From NCBI RefSeq assembly GCF_001613265.1, contig NZ_BDCA01000005.1:62001-126000 (forward strand): 64,000 nt of DNA. The letters run 5' to 3'. The notes beneath the pieces are model-generated. The model made no database searches and was not told where the DNA came from. It saw only the letters and a program-made list of their open reading frames with translations. Position numbers and translations under genes: made by a program. Positions 1 to 9,053 of this stretch are shown here, piece after piece. Position 1 is the stretch's first letter; every line of letters begins with the position of its first letter. This DNA is from Nocardia vermiculata NBRC 100427. GTDB taxonomy: Bacteria > Actinomycetota > Actinomycetes > Mycobacteriales > Mycobacteriaceae.

Positions 1-1035
1 GCGGAGAACCGGGCCGAGCAGACGGTATTGCTCGGCGCCGCTACGACGCCGGTGGGGATGGGGCTGCTGGCGGCCAACGAAATGCACTACATGGCGATCT
101 GGGCCGAAGCTGCCGGGGTGATGGCCGGTTACGCCGGTGCGGCGGTTCCCGCGCTGGAGAGTCTCCCGCAGCCACTGACACCACCGCCGATCGTGAGTGG
201 GCCGGTGCCGCCGCCGACCGACTACAAACTGCCTCCGAGACCGACGGGATGGCAGGGGACTAATACAACTCATGCCAATCCCGGTGGTGGCGGCGGTGAT
301 TCACACCCGGGTGGTGGATCCGGTTCGTCCGGTGATCATGCCGGCGGCGACCACCCCGGCGGTGACCAGCCGTCGGGCGGATCGCAAGACCCTACCGGTC
401 CGGGCGACGGACCGCAGGGGCCCGATCCCAGCGGTTCCGGCCTCGAGGACGGATTGACCGATCCGGTGTCTCCGGACGACCCGCTGTCGTCGATGCCCGA
501 CTATTACGGCGGTGAAGACGGATACGGCGCCGACGATTCGTGGTCCGGACAGGACGGCTTCTACGGCACGTCACCCGAATCGTCGACACTGACCGGGATG
601 TCCGCCGGGGTCGGCGGTGCCGGTGTGGCGTTGTCGATGGCACGCGGCGGCATGAGTTCCATGGCCGGTGCTGCTACCGGATTTCGGATGCCGGGGAATT
701 GGAACCCGGCGTCGACCCGGGCTTTCGGTGCCGCCCCGGAGGGCCGGCCCACCAGTGCCGCACCACCGCGCAAGGGGCCGCCGCGCGGTGCCACCGCACC
801 GGCGGCTCGGATGCGGCGCCGCAAGGACGAGGAGCGCAAGTCGAAATCGACGGTCTTCGTTCCTGGTGAACCGATGGAGGTGCCGGTCCTCGAGAAGGCA
901 CCCGTCATCGGCGTTATCGAATATGCCGGCGAGTACGTCGACGAGGTGGCGCCGGAATCTCGACCCGCGGTCGGAGTGATCGAACACGTCGAAGAGGACG
1001 TGGCGGTCCTGGCTGCTTCTGATCGTCCCCGGTGA
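1..1035 (+). CDS. PPE family protein, 5'-truncated by window edge
   Basis: The reading frame is open from base 1, so the true start lies before the window. The first visible residues (AENRAEQTVLL... then NEMHYMAIWAEAAGVMAGYAGA) match the end of the PPE helical domain, where an asparagine is followed by an E-x2-Y-x2-M/I-W pattern. The remaining part is a long Gly/Pro/Ser-rich low-complexity linker (about residues 70-150) and a basic segment, ending in an acidic Val-rich tail that repeats a VIEYAGEYVDEV / VIEHVEEDVAVL motif. PPE proteins are exported by ESX systems, usually as PE-PPE pairs bound by EspG. It precedes two esx genes and espG, the order of an ESX-3-type locus. Its PE partner is not visible. 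Confidence 0.8.
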   Translation, partial: AENRAEQTVLLGAATTPVGMGLLAANEMHYMAIWAEAAGVMAGYAGAAVPALESLPQPLTPPPIVSGPVPPPTDYKLPPRPTGWQGTNTTHANPGGGGGDSHPGGGSGSSGDHAGGDHPGGDQPSGGSQDPTGPGDGPQGPDPSGSGLEDGLTDPVSPDDPLSSMPDYYGGEDGYGADDSWSGQDGFYGTSPESSTLTGMSAGVGGAGVALSMARGGMSSMAGAATGFRMPGNWNPASTRAFGAAPEGRPTSAAPPRKGPPRGATAPAARMRRRKDEERKSKSTVFVPGEPMEVPVLEKAPVIGVIEYAGEYVDEVAPESRPAVGVIEHVEEDVAVLAASDRPR

Positions 1036-1079
1036 TCGGCACCGAGGTCGTGTAAACCACCACCGGAAAGGAACAAATA

Positions 1080-1460
1080 ATGTCCGGCGAAATGAATGCT
1101 GATCCCCAGGTCCTGATTCCTACCGCCAAAACGGCGTTGGGACTGCAGGGTAATCACGAGGGTTATCTGAAGAGCCTGCTCGGAGTGAAGGACGAGCTCG
1201 AAGCGGCGGTCAAGAGCCAAGGCGCCGGCGGTGCGATTCAGACCACGATGATGGACTCCTGGGAGAAGGGCACCTCCCTGGGACGGTCGCTGCAGGAAAT
1301 CCTCGACACGCTGCTCGATACCGCCAATAAGGTAGACGCAGCCGATATGGACGCCTATCAGCAGTTGATTCGCAACTTGTCGGGTAGCGAGAATGCCGTT
1401 TCGATGGGTTCCGACGGCCAATTCGGGGCCGGCGGGAAGATCAGCGGCGACTGGACCTGA
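1080..1460 (+). CDS. Esx (WXG100 superfamily) protein, EsxG-like position
   Basis: A 126-residue, largely helical acidic protein, longer than the usual ~100 residues of WXG100 proteins. A GGAAAGGA ribosome-binding site lies about 8 nt before the ATG. The helix-turn-helix hairpin turn appears to be KSQGAGGAIQ, in the place of the usual W-x-G, as in mycobacterial EsxG where the turn is also Trp-less (family knowledge). A tryptophan is present downstream (SWEKG, about residue 60) and near the C-terminus. It is followed after 48 nt by a second Esx-like gene, so the two probably form the secreted heterodimer of this ESX system. No clear Y-x3-D/E export signal was seen at the end of the second helix. 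Function is inferred from position and size. Confidence 0.72.
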   Translation: MSGEMNADPQVLIPTAKTALGLQGNHEGYLKSLLGVKDELEAAVKSQGAGGAIQTTMMDSWEKGTSLGRSLQEILDTLLDTANKVDAADMDAYQQLIRNLSGSENAVSMGSDGQFGAGGKISGDWT

Positions 1461-1508
1461 TCAAGCAACCGAAAAAATTCGTCGTATTCTTCTCTCGGAA
1501 GGTAGAAC

Positions 1509-1823
1509 ATGAGCGGCAACATGAAGTACAACTTCGGGGCGGTGGACTCGCACTCCCTGACCTTCGGTTCCATCGTCGGCAGCATCCAGGAAAACAATGA
1601 CGCATTGAAGAGCCTGGAAAAAGGTCTGCGTGAATCGTTCACCGGTGCGGCTGCCGAACAGGGCTGGCAGCCGCAGATCACCGCACTGATGGCCAAGATC
1701 GACGCGTACCGCGCGTCGCTCGAAAAACTCAAGGCGACGGTGCAGAGCGTGGCCGGCGGTGGTGGTCTGATGCAGATGACCGACAAGGATCAGGGCGGGC
1801 GCTTCCTCGCCCTCAAGATCTGA
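1509..1823 (+). CDS. Esx (WXG100 superfamily) protein, EsxH-like
   Basis: A 104-residue protein with a strong GGAAGG ribosome-binding site. It opens MSGNMKYNFGAVD, similar to the EsxH opening (M-x-YN-x4), then two predicted helices. The turn between helices reads FTGAAAEQGW, so the first Trp of W-x-G is replaced by Phe, with Trp a few residues later as in EsxH's second W. The likely partner is the Esx protein just upstream, with which it would form a four-helix heterodimer exported by the EccC motor. It is 2 nt from espG, indicating cotranscription. The EsxH-like label rests on gene order and short motifs only. Confidence 0.75.
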   Translation: MSGNMKYNFGAVDSHSLTFGSIVGSIQENNDALKSLEKGLRESFTGAAAEQGWQPQITALMAKIDAYRASLEKLKATVQSVAGGGGLMQMTDKDQGGRFLALKI

Positions 1824-1825
1824 GA

Positions 1826-2671
1826 TTGGTCACCGCAACCTCGGCGGATGGTCCGATCGCGCTCGAGCTGAATGTCGATGCCGCCCTGCTGCTGAAAGAG
1901 CTGGTCGGCATCGACACCTATCCGCCGGTGCTGGCCCTGATGCCGAATGTGTATCACCTCGACGATCGTCGGCGGGTGCACCAGGCTGTCGAAGCGCAAC
2001 TCGCCGAGGCCGGTGTACTCGTCGACGGGCGAGTGCATCCGGTGGTCGAGCGGTGGCTGCAGTGCCTGTACCGGCCGGACACGGAGATGGTCGCCCGGAT
2101 CGTGGACACCGGCAGAGACGGCGAGGCGCGGGGCATGTTGCGGATGTCGTTGGTGCGTTCCGGCTCGGACCATGTGCTCGCGGTGCGCAACGACGATCAG
2201 ATCGTCGTCCAGTCGATATTCCAGGAAGGGCACAACCTCGAAATACTGTCCGCCGCAGTGCTGTCCGCGATGGGAACGGTGCCACCGACGACTTTCGAAC
2301 CGTGGCGGGTCACCGCTGCGGAACTGACGGCGCTGCCGGTCGAGACGGACGAACGTCGCCGGGCCATCGCCGAGTTGGGTGCCGAACCGAAGACGGCGGC
2401 CGTACTCGCGCGGGCGCTGGAGACGATCGTGCGCTGGGCCGAGGTGCTGGTGATCGAACATCACGATGGAGAGACGCCGCGGCCGCAGGTGGCGATGTCC
2501 GTGGTCGATACGTCGGCGGGCCGGTTGGTGGTGAGCCCCGCGATAGCGATGGACGGTGAGGTGTGGTCGACGTATCTGCCGGGCGATGATGCCGCGCTCC
2601 GTTCCGGAATCGGAGCGCTCGTCGAGTTGCTGCCCGGCCGAAGTTGGTTCGAAACCAGCCGAATCGGCTGA
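1826..2671 (+). CDS. espG: EspG-family ESX chaperone
   Basis: A 281-residue protein of the EspG family, cytosolic chaperones that bind the hydrophobic tip of PPE proteins in PE-PPE dimers and deliver them to the ESX membrane complex. Typical features are the opening LELNVDAALLLKELVGIDTYPPVL, the RPDTEMVARIVD segment and the C-terminal ALVELLPGRSWFETSRIG. The only start near the previous stop is TTG at 1826, two bases after the stop of the Esx gene, so translation is probably coupled. Its presence next to a PPE gene fits the ESX-3 gene order (ppe, esxG, esxH, espG, eccD, mycP, eccE). Confidence 0.88.
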   Translation: MVTATSADGPIALELNVDAALLLKELVGIDTYPPVLALMPNVYHLDDRRRVHQAVEAQLAEAGVLVDGRVHPVVERWLQCLYRPDTEMVARIVDTGRDGEARGMLRMSLVRSGSDHVLAVRNDDQIVVQSIFQEGHNLEILSAAVLSAMGTVPPTTFEPWRVTAAELTALPVETDERRRAIAELGAEPKTAAVLARALETIVRWAEVLVIEHHDGETPRPQVAMSVVDTSAGRLVVSPAIAMDGEVWSTYLPGDDAALRSGIGALVELLPGRSWFETSRIG

Positions 2672-2702
2672 ATTCACTGCGGGTTTCGAGAAGGATGAGG
2701 AT

Positions 2703-4445
2703 ATGAACCCAGTACCGGAAACCAATGGTCATACGGTCGGGTCCGTGCGAGATCGGGGCGGTTACGACGCCTACTTCACACCGGTAGCGGAGGCGGCCGC
2801 GCCGGGTGTCGAGCAAGGGCGGCATCCGGAACAGGCCCCGCAGCCCGGAGCGGTGGCACCGTCACCGGCGGCACCGCCCTCCGGTGACGGCGCGACGACA
2901 GCGTCCGCTCCGCCGGCCTCGTCCGCTGCGCCTGTCTCACCCAGGCCTTCCGCTGCGCCACGAGAAGGGCGGCCGCAACCGGACGGCGGCTCGTCCGCTG
3001 CGGCACCCCCGGGCACCGCCCAGAGTTCCACCCCGCCGAGTGGCCACGACAACGCCGCCGGTGCGCCGCCCGAGCCCCCGTCGGGGGCGTCGGTCGGCGG
3101 CGAAACCTACACGGGCTTCGATGATCTGAGGGAGACAGGCCAACGAAAGGGCACGGCCGCCGTGGGGCACGAGAACAAACCTGTGCCCGACCCCATCGGC
3201 ATGCGGCAGCCGCAGTCGGGTGGGAACGCGGTCGGTCGACCGGATGCTCCCGCCGCGACACCGCCGCCGACGGCGCCCACGCCGCCATCCACCGCGGGGC
3301 CCACCCCCGGCACCGCGGCCGGCGCTGCCGGTCCAGCGAACAGTGCCGTGTGGAATACCCCGGCGGCGCAGCACCGGTATCCAGCCACCGGGGACGGCCG
3401 GTCAGCGACCTGGCAGCCCGCGCCCCCGCCCGGATCGCAGCTCCCCGACCGGCTCGGTCAGGCCGAGGCGGCGGCCCGGGTCGAAGTACTCCCGGCGACA
3501 CTCACCTCGATGGATCTGCTGGCCGACATCACCGCGGCGCGGCGAGCCCAGTTGAAGTCCACCAGCGGCATGCGCGGCGCGCTGAACAAGGTCGGCTTCA
3601 ATCTCGGACTCTCACCTGCCGAGCAGCGCACCGAGGAACGCCGCGCCCGGATCCGCCGACAATTGAACGATCCGTATCAGATCGCCGTCATCAGTGTGAA
3701 GGGCGGAGTCGGGCGTACGACGGTCGCGGCCACGCTCGGTTCCACTTTTGCGGTGCTGCGGCCGGATCGGGTCGTCGGGGTGGATGCCAATCCGGACTTC
3801 GGTGACCTGCCTGCCCGTACCGCTCCGCATCCGTACGGGTTGACGCTGCGAGACATGGCCCTTGCCAACGACCTCGATGCGTTCTCGGCGGTGCATTCGT
3901 TCACCTCGATCAACAACTCCGACCTGGCGGTTGTGGCATCACCGTGGAGCACCGAAGCCAGTGAGGCGCTGTCCGGCGGTGAGTACAACACGGCCGCAGC
4001 GACGCTGCGCCGCCACTACAATCTGCTGATCGCCGACTGCGGAACGGGCGTGCTGGACTCCATCACTCAGACGGTGCTGCGCACCAGCGACGCGGTCGTC
4101 GTCGTCACGCCACCGACCGTCGGTGGTGTGAAAGGCGCTGTCGCCACCTTGAACTGGCTCAATTCGCATGGTCTGCAACATCTGATCGCAAGTTCTGTGA
4201 TCGCGATCGTGCATCAGCACCCCGTCAAACCGACGGTGGACGTGGAGCAGATCGAGAAGTTGTTCGCCACCGCCGGCCGACCGACCCGGGTGCTGCCCTA
4301 CGACGAACATCTGGCCGAAGGCGGAGAAATCGACCTGCGACTGTTGGACAAGGACACGGCGCTCGCCTTCGAGGATCTGGCGGCCGGACTCGGTGACGGG
4401 TTCCCAGGGCAGGGGCGCACGGCCGATCGCGGGGGCCGCCGATGA
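2703..4445 (+). CDS. MinD/ParA-like ATPase with Pro/Ala-rich N-terminus (EspI-like)
   Basis: A 580-residue protein. I chose ATG 2703 because GAGAAGGATGAGG precedes it and it follows the espG stop by 31 nt. A longer frame from 2556 would overlap espG. About residues 20-260 are disordered and rich in Pro, Ala and Gly. The C-terminal half is a MinD-type ATPase: deviant Walker A KGGVGRTTVA near residues 332-341, VVGVDANPDFGDL, and LLIADCGTGVLDS. This architecture is that of EspI and related proteins of ESX-1/ESX-2 loci. Its stop overlaps the eccD start by four bases (ATGA), so it is translated with the secretion machinery. In Mycobacterium ESX-3 no such gene lies between espG3 and eccD3, so its place here is unusual. 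Role in ESX activity is inferred. Confidence 0.85.
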   Translation: MNPVPETNGHTVGSVRDRGGYDAYFTPVAEAAAPGVEQGRHPEQAPQPGAVAPSPAAPPSGDGATTASAPPASSAAPVSPRPSAAPREGRPQPDGGSSAAAPPGTAQSSTPPSGHDNAAGAPPEPPSGASVGGETYTGFDDLRETGQRKGTAAVGHENKPVPDPIGMRQPQSGGNAVGRPDAPAATPPPTAPTPPSTAGPTPGTAAGAAGPANSAVWNTPAAQHRYPATGDGRSATWQPAPPPGSQLPDRLGQAEAAARVEVLPATLTSMDLLADITAARRAQLKSTSGMRGALNKVGFNLGLSPAEQRTEERRARIRRQLNDPYQIAVISVKGGVGRTTVAATLGSTFAVLRPDRVVGVDANPDFGDLPARTAPHPYGLTLRDMALANDLDAFSAVHSFTSINNSDLAVVASPWSTEASEALSGGEYNTAAATLRRHYNLLIADCGTGVLDSITQTVLRTSDAVVVVTPPTVGGVKGAVATLNWLNSHGLQHLIASSVIAIVHQHPVKPTVDVEQIEKLFATAGRPTRVLPYDEHLAEGGEIDLRLLDKDTALAFEDLAAGLGDGFPGQGRTADRGGRR

Positions 4446-5971
4446 GTACGGCCGTAGCGCCGCCGGCGACAGCCGCCCGCTCGGCCCAACCGGCCGAGGT
4501 CGCGCGCGCTCGAATCGCGGTGATGGTGGCCACCTATCAGGTCGATGTGGTGGTGCCGACGAAATTCGCGGTGGAAACGTTCATCGACGATCTGCTCGGT
4601 GTGCTGAACCGGGCGATCGAGGACGAGGAGATCGATTTCACGCCACCGACCGGCCAGTGGAGTCTGGCGCGGCCGGGGGAACAGCCGATACCGCGATGGC
4701 GCAGCCTGGCAGACCACGATGTCGTCGACGGCGCCGTATTGATGCTGTCGGTGGTCGAATCCGCGGAGATCTTCACACCGGTCATCGAAGACATCACTGA
4801 TGCGCTCGCCACGATCAACGAGCGGGAGTTCGCCGAATTCGACGCGCGCACCGTCGCCACCGTGGGCTCGGCCGCGATCGGGGTCGGCGCGGTCGCGGCA
4901 GCCCTGTTGCTGTCGTGGTCGTGGACGCGCAGCGGGTCGGTGTGGTGGTGCGGGCTGCCTGCGTTACTGCTGGGCGTGTCCTGCTGGGTCGCCGCGGTGG
5001 TGGCGGGCCGGTCCAAGGCACGGACAGATCTGATTCTCGGATGCCAGCTGTCGTCGTTGCCGCTGTTGTTCGCCGGCGGTGCGATGCTGGTGCCACCGGC
5101 ATACGGGCAGCCGGGCGGTTTCGCCGCGGCCAATATTGCCGCCGGCTCGGTGGTCGCCGCGGTCGCGGCGCTCACCATGCTGCGAGCGTCCGGTCTGGGG
5201 ACGTCGGTGCTGACCGCGGTGGTGACGGCCGGGACAGTGCTGACGGTGGCGGCCCTGGTGCCGTCCTACGGCGATGTCGATGTCGAGAAAGTCGCCGGTG
5301 GCGTGGTTTTCGCCGCGTTGATTCTGCTGACCATGGCGCCGCGGCTGGCGGTGGTTGCCGCGCGGATTCGTCCGCCCGACCTACCGGATCCCGGCAACGA
5401 AGTGGCGCCGGCAACGCTCACCGACATCTTCGATGCCGAGACGGTCCGCGACGAACACGCCGACCGGGAGCCGGAGGCCGATCGGGACGCGCACGTGAAC
5501 ACCGGAATCGAAAGCAGGGCCCGCCGCGCGGTCACCAGCCTGCGCGGATTGGTGATCGCGGCATCCGGGTTGTTCGCCGGTGGTGTGATAGTCACCGCCG
5601 CCGCGGCGCCCGGCGGCATTCGAGAGCTGGTCCTCGGGGCAGCTGTCGCGGGCATCCTCGTGATGCGCGCACGCTGGTATCCAGACCGGGTGCAGGCGTT
5701 GTCACTGTGCGCGGCCGCCGCCTCCACTGTCGTGGGGGTCGCCGCGGTCACCGTGGGTGCCTACGCCACTCCCGGCGCCCGGCTGGTCGTCGTCGCGGTG
5801 GTTGCGCTGGCGGCGGCAGCCGGATGTGTGGCAGCGCTGCGTCTTCCGGGTAAACGGCTGTCACCGGTGACCCGTCGGGTCATCGACCTGGTGGAGTACG
5901 CGCTCATCCTCGTGGTGCCGGTCGTGACGTTCTGGATCATGGGAATCTACACCGCGATGCGGGCGATCTGA
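4442..5971 (+). CDS. eccD: Type VII secretion integral membrane protein EccD
   Basis: A 509-residue protein with the EccD layout: an N-terminal cytosolic ubiquitin-like domain (about residues 20-115, ARIAVMVATYQVDVVVPTK...), then many hydrophobic segments consistent with the usual eleven membrane helices, interrupted by an acidic loop (DIFDAETVRDEHADREPEADRDA, about residue 330). EccD dimers form most of the inner-membrane vestibule of the ESX complex. The start overlaps the MinD-like gene by ATGA and the stop overlaps the mycosin start by one base, indicating tight translational coupling. Confidence 0.93.
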   Translation: MSTAVAPPATAARSAQPAEVARARIAVMVATYQVDVVVPTKFAVETFIDDLLGVLNRAIEDEEIDFTPPTGQWSLARPGEQPIPRWRSLADHDVVDGAVLMLSVVESAEIFTPVIEDITDALATINEREFAEFDARTVATVGSAAIGVGAVAAALLLSWSWTRSGSVWWCGLPALLLGVSCWVAAVVAGRSKARTDLILGCQLSSLPLLFAGGAMLVPPAYGQPGGFAAANIAAGSVVAAVAALTMLRASGLGTSVLTAVVTAGTVLTVAALVPSYGDVDVEKVAGGVVFAALILLTMAPRLAVVAARIRPPDLPDPGNEVAPATLTDIFDAETVRDEHADREPEADRDAHVNTGIESRARRAVTSLRGLVIAASGLFAGGVIVTAAAAPGGIRELVLGAAVAGILVMRARWYPDRVQALSLCAAAASTVVGVAAVTVGAYATPGARLVVVAVVALAAAAGCVAALRLPGKRLSPVTRRVIDLVEYALILVVPVVTFWIMGIYTAMRAI

Positions 5972-7347
5972 TGGTTCTTCGCGTGCCGGTGAGCTTGCTG
6001 CTCACCGGTTTGGTGGCAGTGCTGACGGCAGCGCCGGCGGCCGTACCGGTACCGGCTGCGGCGGTGGATCCGCCCGAAGCGGTCGTGGGAGCGGAACCAC
6101 CGGACGGTCCGCCGGGGCCGGAGGTCCCGACCAAACAGGACAAGGGCTGTCTGGCCACCGGTGTTCTTCCCGGCAGCGACCCTGCTCAGGCGCCGCCTCC
6201 GGACGGTGCCCTGGATCTGCGCCGGGTGCGTGCCCTGAGCAGCGGCAGCGGGGTTACCGTCGCGGTGATCGATACCGGTGTATCGCCGGGGCCGCGCTTG
6301 CCGAACCTGGTGGGCGGCGGTGACTACGTGGCGGCCGGTGGCGACGGCCTGGCCGATTGCGATGCGCACGGCACGCTGGTCGCCGGAATTATCGGCGCCG
6401 CAGACGATCCGGCCGACGGCTTCGTCGGGGTAGCGCCGGACGCGCGGCTGATCTCCATCCGCTACACCTCGGGCGCTTTCAGTCCGGAACGGCCGGACGC
6501 GGGCAACTCCGATGCGAAAACCAGCCGCGACATCCGCACCTTGGCCCGGGCTATCACGCACGCCGCGAATCTCGGAGCGGGTGTGATCACCGTGGCGCTG
6601 CCGGTATGTGTCGCCGCCGGAGCGCACGTGGACCAAGCCATGCTCGCTGCCGCGATCGGTCACGCGGTGCACGTTCGTGGCGCACTGATCGTCGCGGGTG
6701 CCGGAAGTACCGGTTCGTCGGGTTGTTCGCAGAATCCGGATGTCGACCCGAGCCGGCCGACCGACAGTCGTAACTGGAAAGGGGTACAGACGATCTCGGC
6801 GCCCGGGTGGTTCGCACCCGACGTGATGACCGTCGGATTCACCACGGCAACCGGCGCACCGATGGAGGAATCGCTCTGGGGCCCCTGGGTGTCGGTGGCT
6901 GCGCCCGGCACCGGGATCGAATCGCTCGGACCCGGCGGCAGCGGTCTGATCAATGCCGTGGGATCCGCGGACAAGATGGTGCCGGTCGGTGGTGCGTCCT
7001 TCGCCGCCGCCTATGTCAGCGGGGTGGCGGCACTGCTTCGGTCCAGGTTTCCGAACGAGACGCCGGGGGAGATCGCAGCCCGGTTGCAGGCGAGCGCCCA
7101 CGCGCCGGCGCGCGGTGTCGACAACGTCGTCGGAGCCGGCGTTATCGATCCGGCGGCGGCGATGGCCTTCTCCGAACCGCCGAAGCCGCCGAACGGTCTG
7201 TTCCGCAGTACGGAACTGGCGATACCGGACCCGCCTCGTCCCGCCGATCGGCGCCCCGGCATCACCGCACTGGTGATCGTGGTGGTGATGGTGGTGTTCG
7301 GCGTCGCGGCCGGTAGTGCGAACTCCATGATCCGGAGGCGTGGGTGA
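5971..7347 (+). CDS. mycP: Mycosin, membrane-anchored subtilisin-like protease MycP
   Basis: A 458-residue protease of the S8 family. It has a signal peptide (about residues 1-30), the catalytic triad Asp101 (AVIDTGV), His133 (DAHGTLVAGI) and Ser343 (GGASFAAAYVSG), and a C-terminal membrane anchor (about residues 425-448) with a short basic tail (IRRRG). Mycosins sit on the periplasmic face of the ESX complex and are needed for its stability and activity. All three catalytic residues are intact. The start codon shares a base with the eccD stop, and the end overlaps the eccE start. Confidence 0.95.
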   Translation: MVLRVPVSLLLTGLVAVLTAAPAAVPVPAAAVDPPEAVVGAEPPDGPPGPEVPTKQDKGCLATGVLPGSDPAQAPPPDGALDLRRVRALSSGSGVTVAVIDTGVSPGPRLPNLVGGGDYVAAGGDGLADCDAHGTLVAGIIGAADDPADGFVGVAPDARLISIRYTSGAFSPERPDAGNSDAKTSRDIRTLARAITHAANLGAGVITVALPVCVAAGAHVDQAMLAAAIGHAVHVRGALIVAGAGSTGSSGCSQNPDVDPSRPTDSRNWKGVQTISAPGWFAPDVMTVGFTTATGAPMEESLWGPWVSVAAPGTGIESLGPGGSGLINAVGSADKMVPVGGASFAAAYVSGVAALLRSRFPNETPGEIAARLQASAHAPARGVDNVVGAGVIDPAAAMAFSEPPKPPNGLFRSTELAIPDPPRPADRRPGITALVIVVVMVVFGVAAGSANSMIRRRG

Positions 7348-9053
7348 GTTTTCCGAAGATCGGTGTCGGCGCGGCCGAACGCGGTCCGCTGGCCGCGGTG
7401 GTCGTCGTCGGCAGCGTCGCCGGGGCGGGGCTGTGGGGGAGGGCGCCCTGGTGGGCCGGCGCGGTGACGGTCTGCGTCGTCGTGGTCACTCTGACCGTTC
7501 GGGTCGGTGGGCGTACCGGCGTGCGGTGGTTGATCGACTGGTGCAGCTACCGCCTCGACCGGCAGGCGCGGGCACAGGCCCGCGGTAGCCTCGCGGTGTT
7601 GCGTGATGTCGAAGTCGCCGCCGGGCTCTGTGGAGTCCGCGACGACGACTCCGTCTATGTCGCGATGATCCAGCTGGCGCCCAACCTGGATCTGCCGACG
7701 GTGATCGCCGAGCGTGAGCTCTATACCGAGGACACCGTGCCGGTTCAGGAACTGTTGCACATGCTCGACCAGTTCGGGATCGACATCGGAATAGATATCG
7801 TGACGACCGGGCAACGCGTCCGGCCCGCCGGTGGGTACAGCATGTTGTACGACCAGCTCATCGGCGCGCACCCGGTGGTCGGTGACCGGATGACCTGGCT
7901 GGTGCTGCGGCTCGATCCGCAGCGCAATCTCCTCGCTCTGGGACAACGCGGCCCGATCGCCGAATCGGGCCCCAAGGCGCTGGCTTCGGCGGCACACCGC
8001 ATCGCCGGACGGTTGCGCGAACGCGGGATGGAGGCACAACCACTGCCCGCTGATGCGCTGCGGGACGCCATTCGCCTGCTGCACAGCGGGGTCGAGCTCA
8101 CCGATCTGCGCGAGACGTGGCACCGCTTGGAGTCCTCGGTGCCCAGCCGAGGTGTGACCAGCTACCTGATCGACTGGTCTCGTCTCGACGGAGCCGGCCT
8201 CGACGACTGCTGGTCGTGGAATCGTGGCCGGACGACGGTCGTGATCAGCCTGGCGGGCGGTGCGCTGGGTGCTCGGGGCTTGGTGCGGTATGTCGGCCCG
8301 GCGGCCGCGGTGGCCCCGCCCGGGTATCTCCGCCCGCTCGGCGGACACCAGTCCGACGCGCTGCGAGCGGGGCTGGCCACCGCGACCTCGGTGCACCGGT
8401 TGCCGGTGGCCACCGATTCCGCAGGGGACACCGCCACACCCGAACAACTCGCGGGTCTCGCCATCGCGATCGGCCCGAGTGGCCAGATTCTGGGCTCGAT
8501 CAGCGGCCGGCCGAAGCACACCTTGGCGCTTCCGCTGTTCGATCCGGCGCGCTACAACCCACGTCATCGCAGTATCGATGTGTACGCGGATCTGCCGGTG
8601 GCTCAACAGATCGTGCTCCGCGCCATGGTCGTCGGCGCGGATGTGGAGGTGCATTCGTCGCGGCCGCAGCGATGGCAGCAACTGGTCGCGGAGGTGGGTG
8701 ACCCCGACTCGCTGCGCATGGCTCCCGATGCCGCGGACATCGGTAGCGATTCCGCGTCCGATGGTGTGCAGGCCACGATCGCGGTCTTCGATCAGGTGCC
8801 GCCGCGCGTGTCCGCTGCCCATACCACCGTGACTATCAGCGATCCCGGAGCGCCCCGGCGGCGTTCGGCCGACCTGGCCATCGACCAGGTCGGCGCGAGC
8901 GCGATCGACGTCAGTATCCCGATGCGTACGGTGCGGGTGGACCTGATCGAACCACGTGGTGAGACAAGATATCTCGACGCCCCGGGCAACGTGCCGGCAT
9001 CCGGTGTGCCGGCGGGTGCGGTCGAGGCCGAATCGAACAAGGCGGGACGGTAG
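7344..9053 (+). CDS. eccE: Type VII secretion protein EccE
   Basis: A 569-residue protein starting with GTG in a GTGA overlap with mycP. Two membrane helices lie at the N-terminus (about residues 15-55), followed by WLIDWCSYRLDRQARAQ and a large soluble domain, as in EccE of ESX complexes, where it sits at the periphery of the membrane assembly. The C-terminal half is more variable than in mycobacteria. It closes the core gene run MinD-like/eccD/mycP/eccE, and its stop overlaps the GTG of a small regulator gene. Confidence 0.85.
   Translation: MSFPKIGVGAAERGPLAAVVVVGSVAGAGLWGRAPWWAGAVTVCVVVVTLTVRVGGRTGVRWLIDWCSYRLDRQARAQARGSLAVLRDVEVAAGLCGVRDDDSVYVAMIQLAPNLDLPTVIAERELYTEDTVPVQELLHMLDQFGIDIGIDIVTTGQRVRPAGGYSMLYDQLIGAHPVVGDRMTWLVLRLDPQRNLLALGQRGPIAESGPKALASAAHRIAGRLRERGMEAQPLPADALRDAIRLLHSGVELTDLRETWHRLESSVPSRGVTSYLIDWSRLDGAGLDDCWSWNRGRTTVVISLAGGALGARGLVRYVGPAAAVAPPGYLRPLGGHQSDALRAGLATATSVHRLPVATDSAGDTATPEQLAGLAIAIGPSGQILGSISGRPKHTLALPLFDPARYNPRHRSIDVYADLPVAQQIVLRAMVVGADVEVHSSRPQRWQQLVAEVGDPDSLRMAPDAADIGSDSASDGVQATIAVFDQVPPRVSAAHTTVTISDPGAPRRRSADLAIDQVGASAIDVSIPMRTVRVDLIEPRGETRYLDAPGNVPASGVPAGAVEAESNKAGR

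Noticed and set aside
7011..8822. 603-residue minus-strand frame over mycP and eccE
   Set aside because: Low-complexity shadow translation of two well-supported genes.
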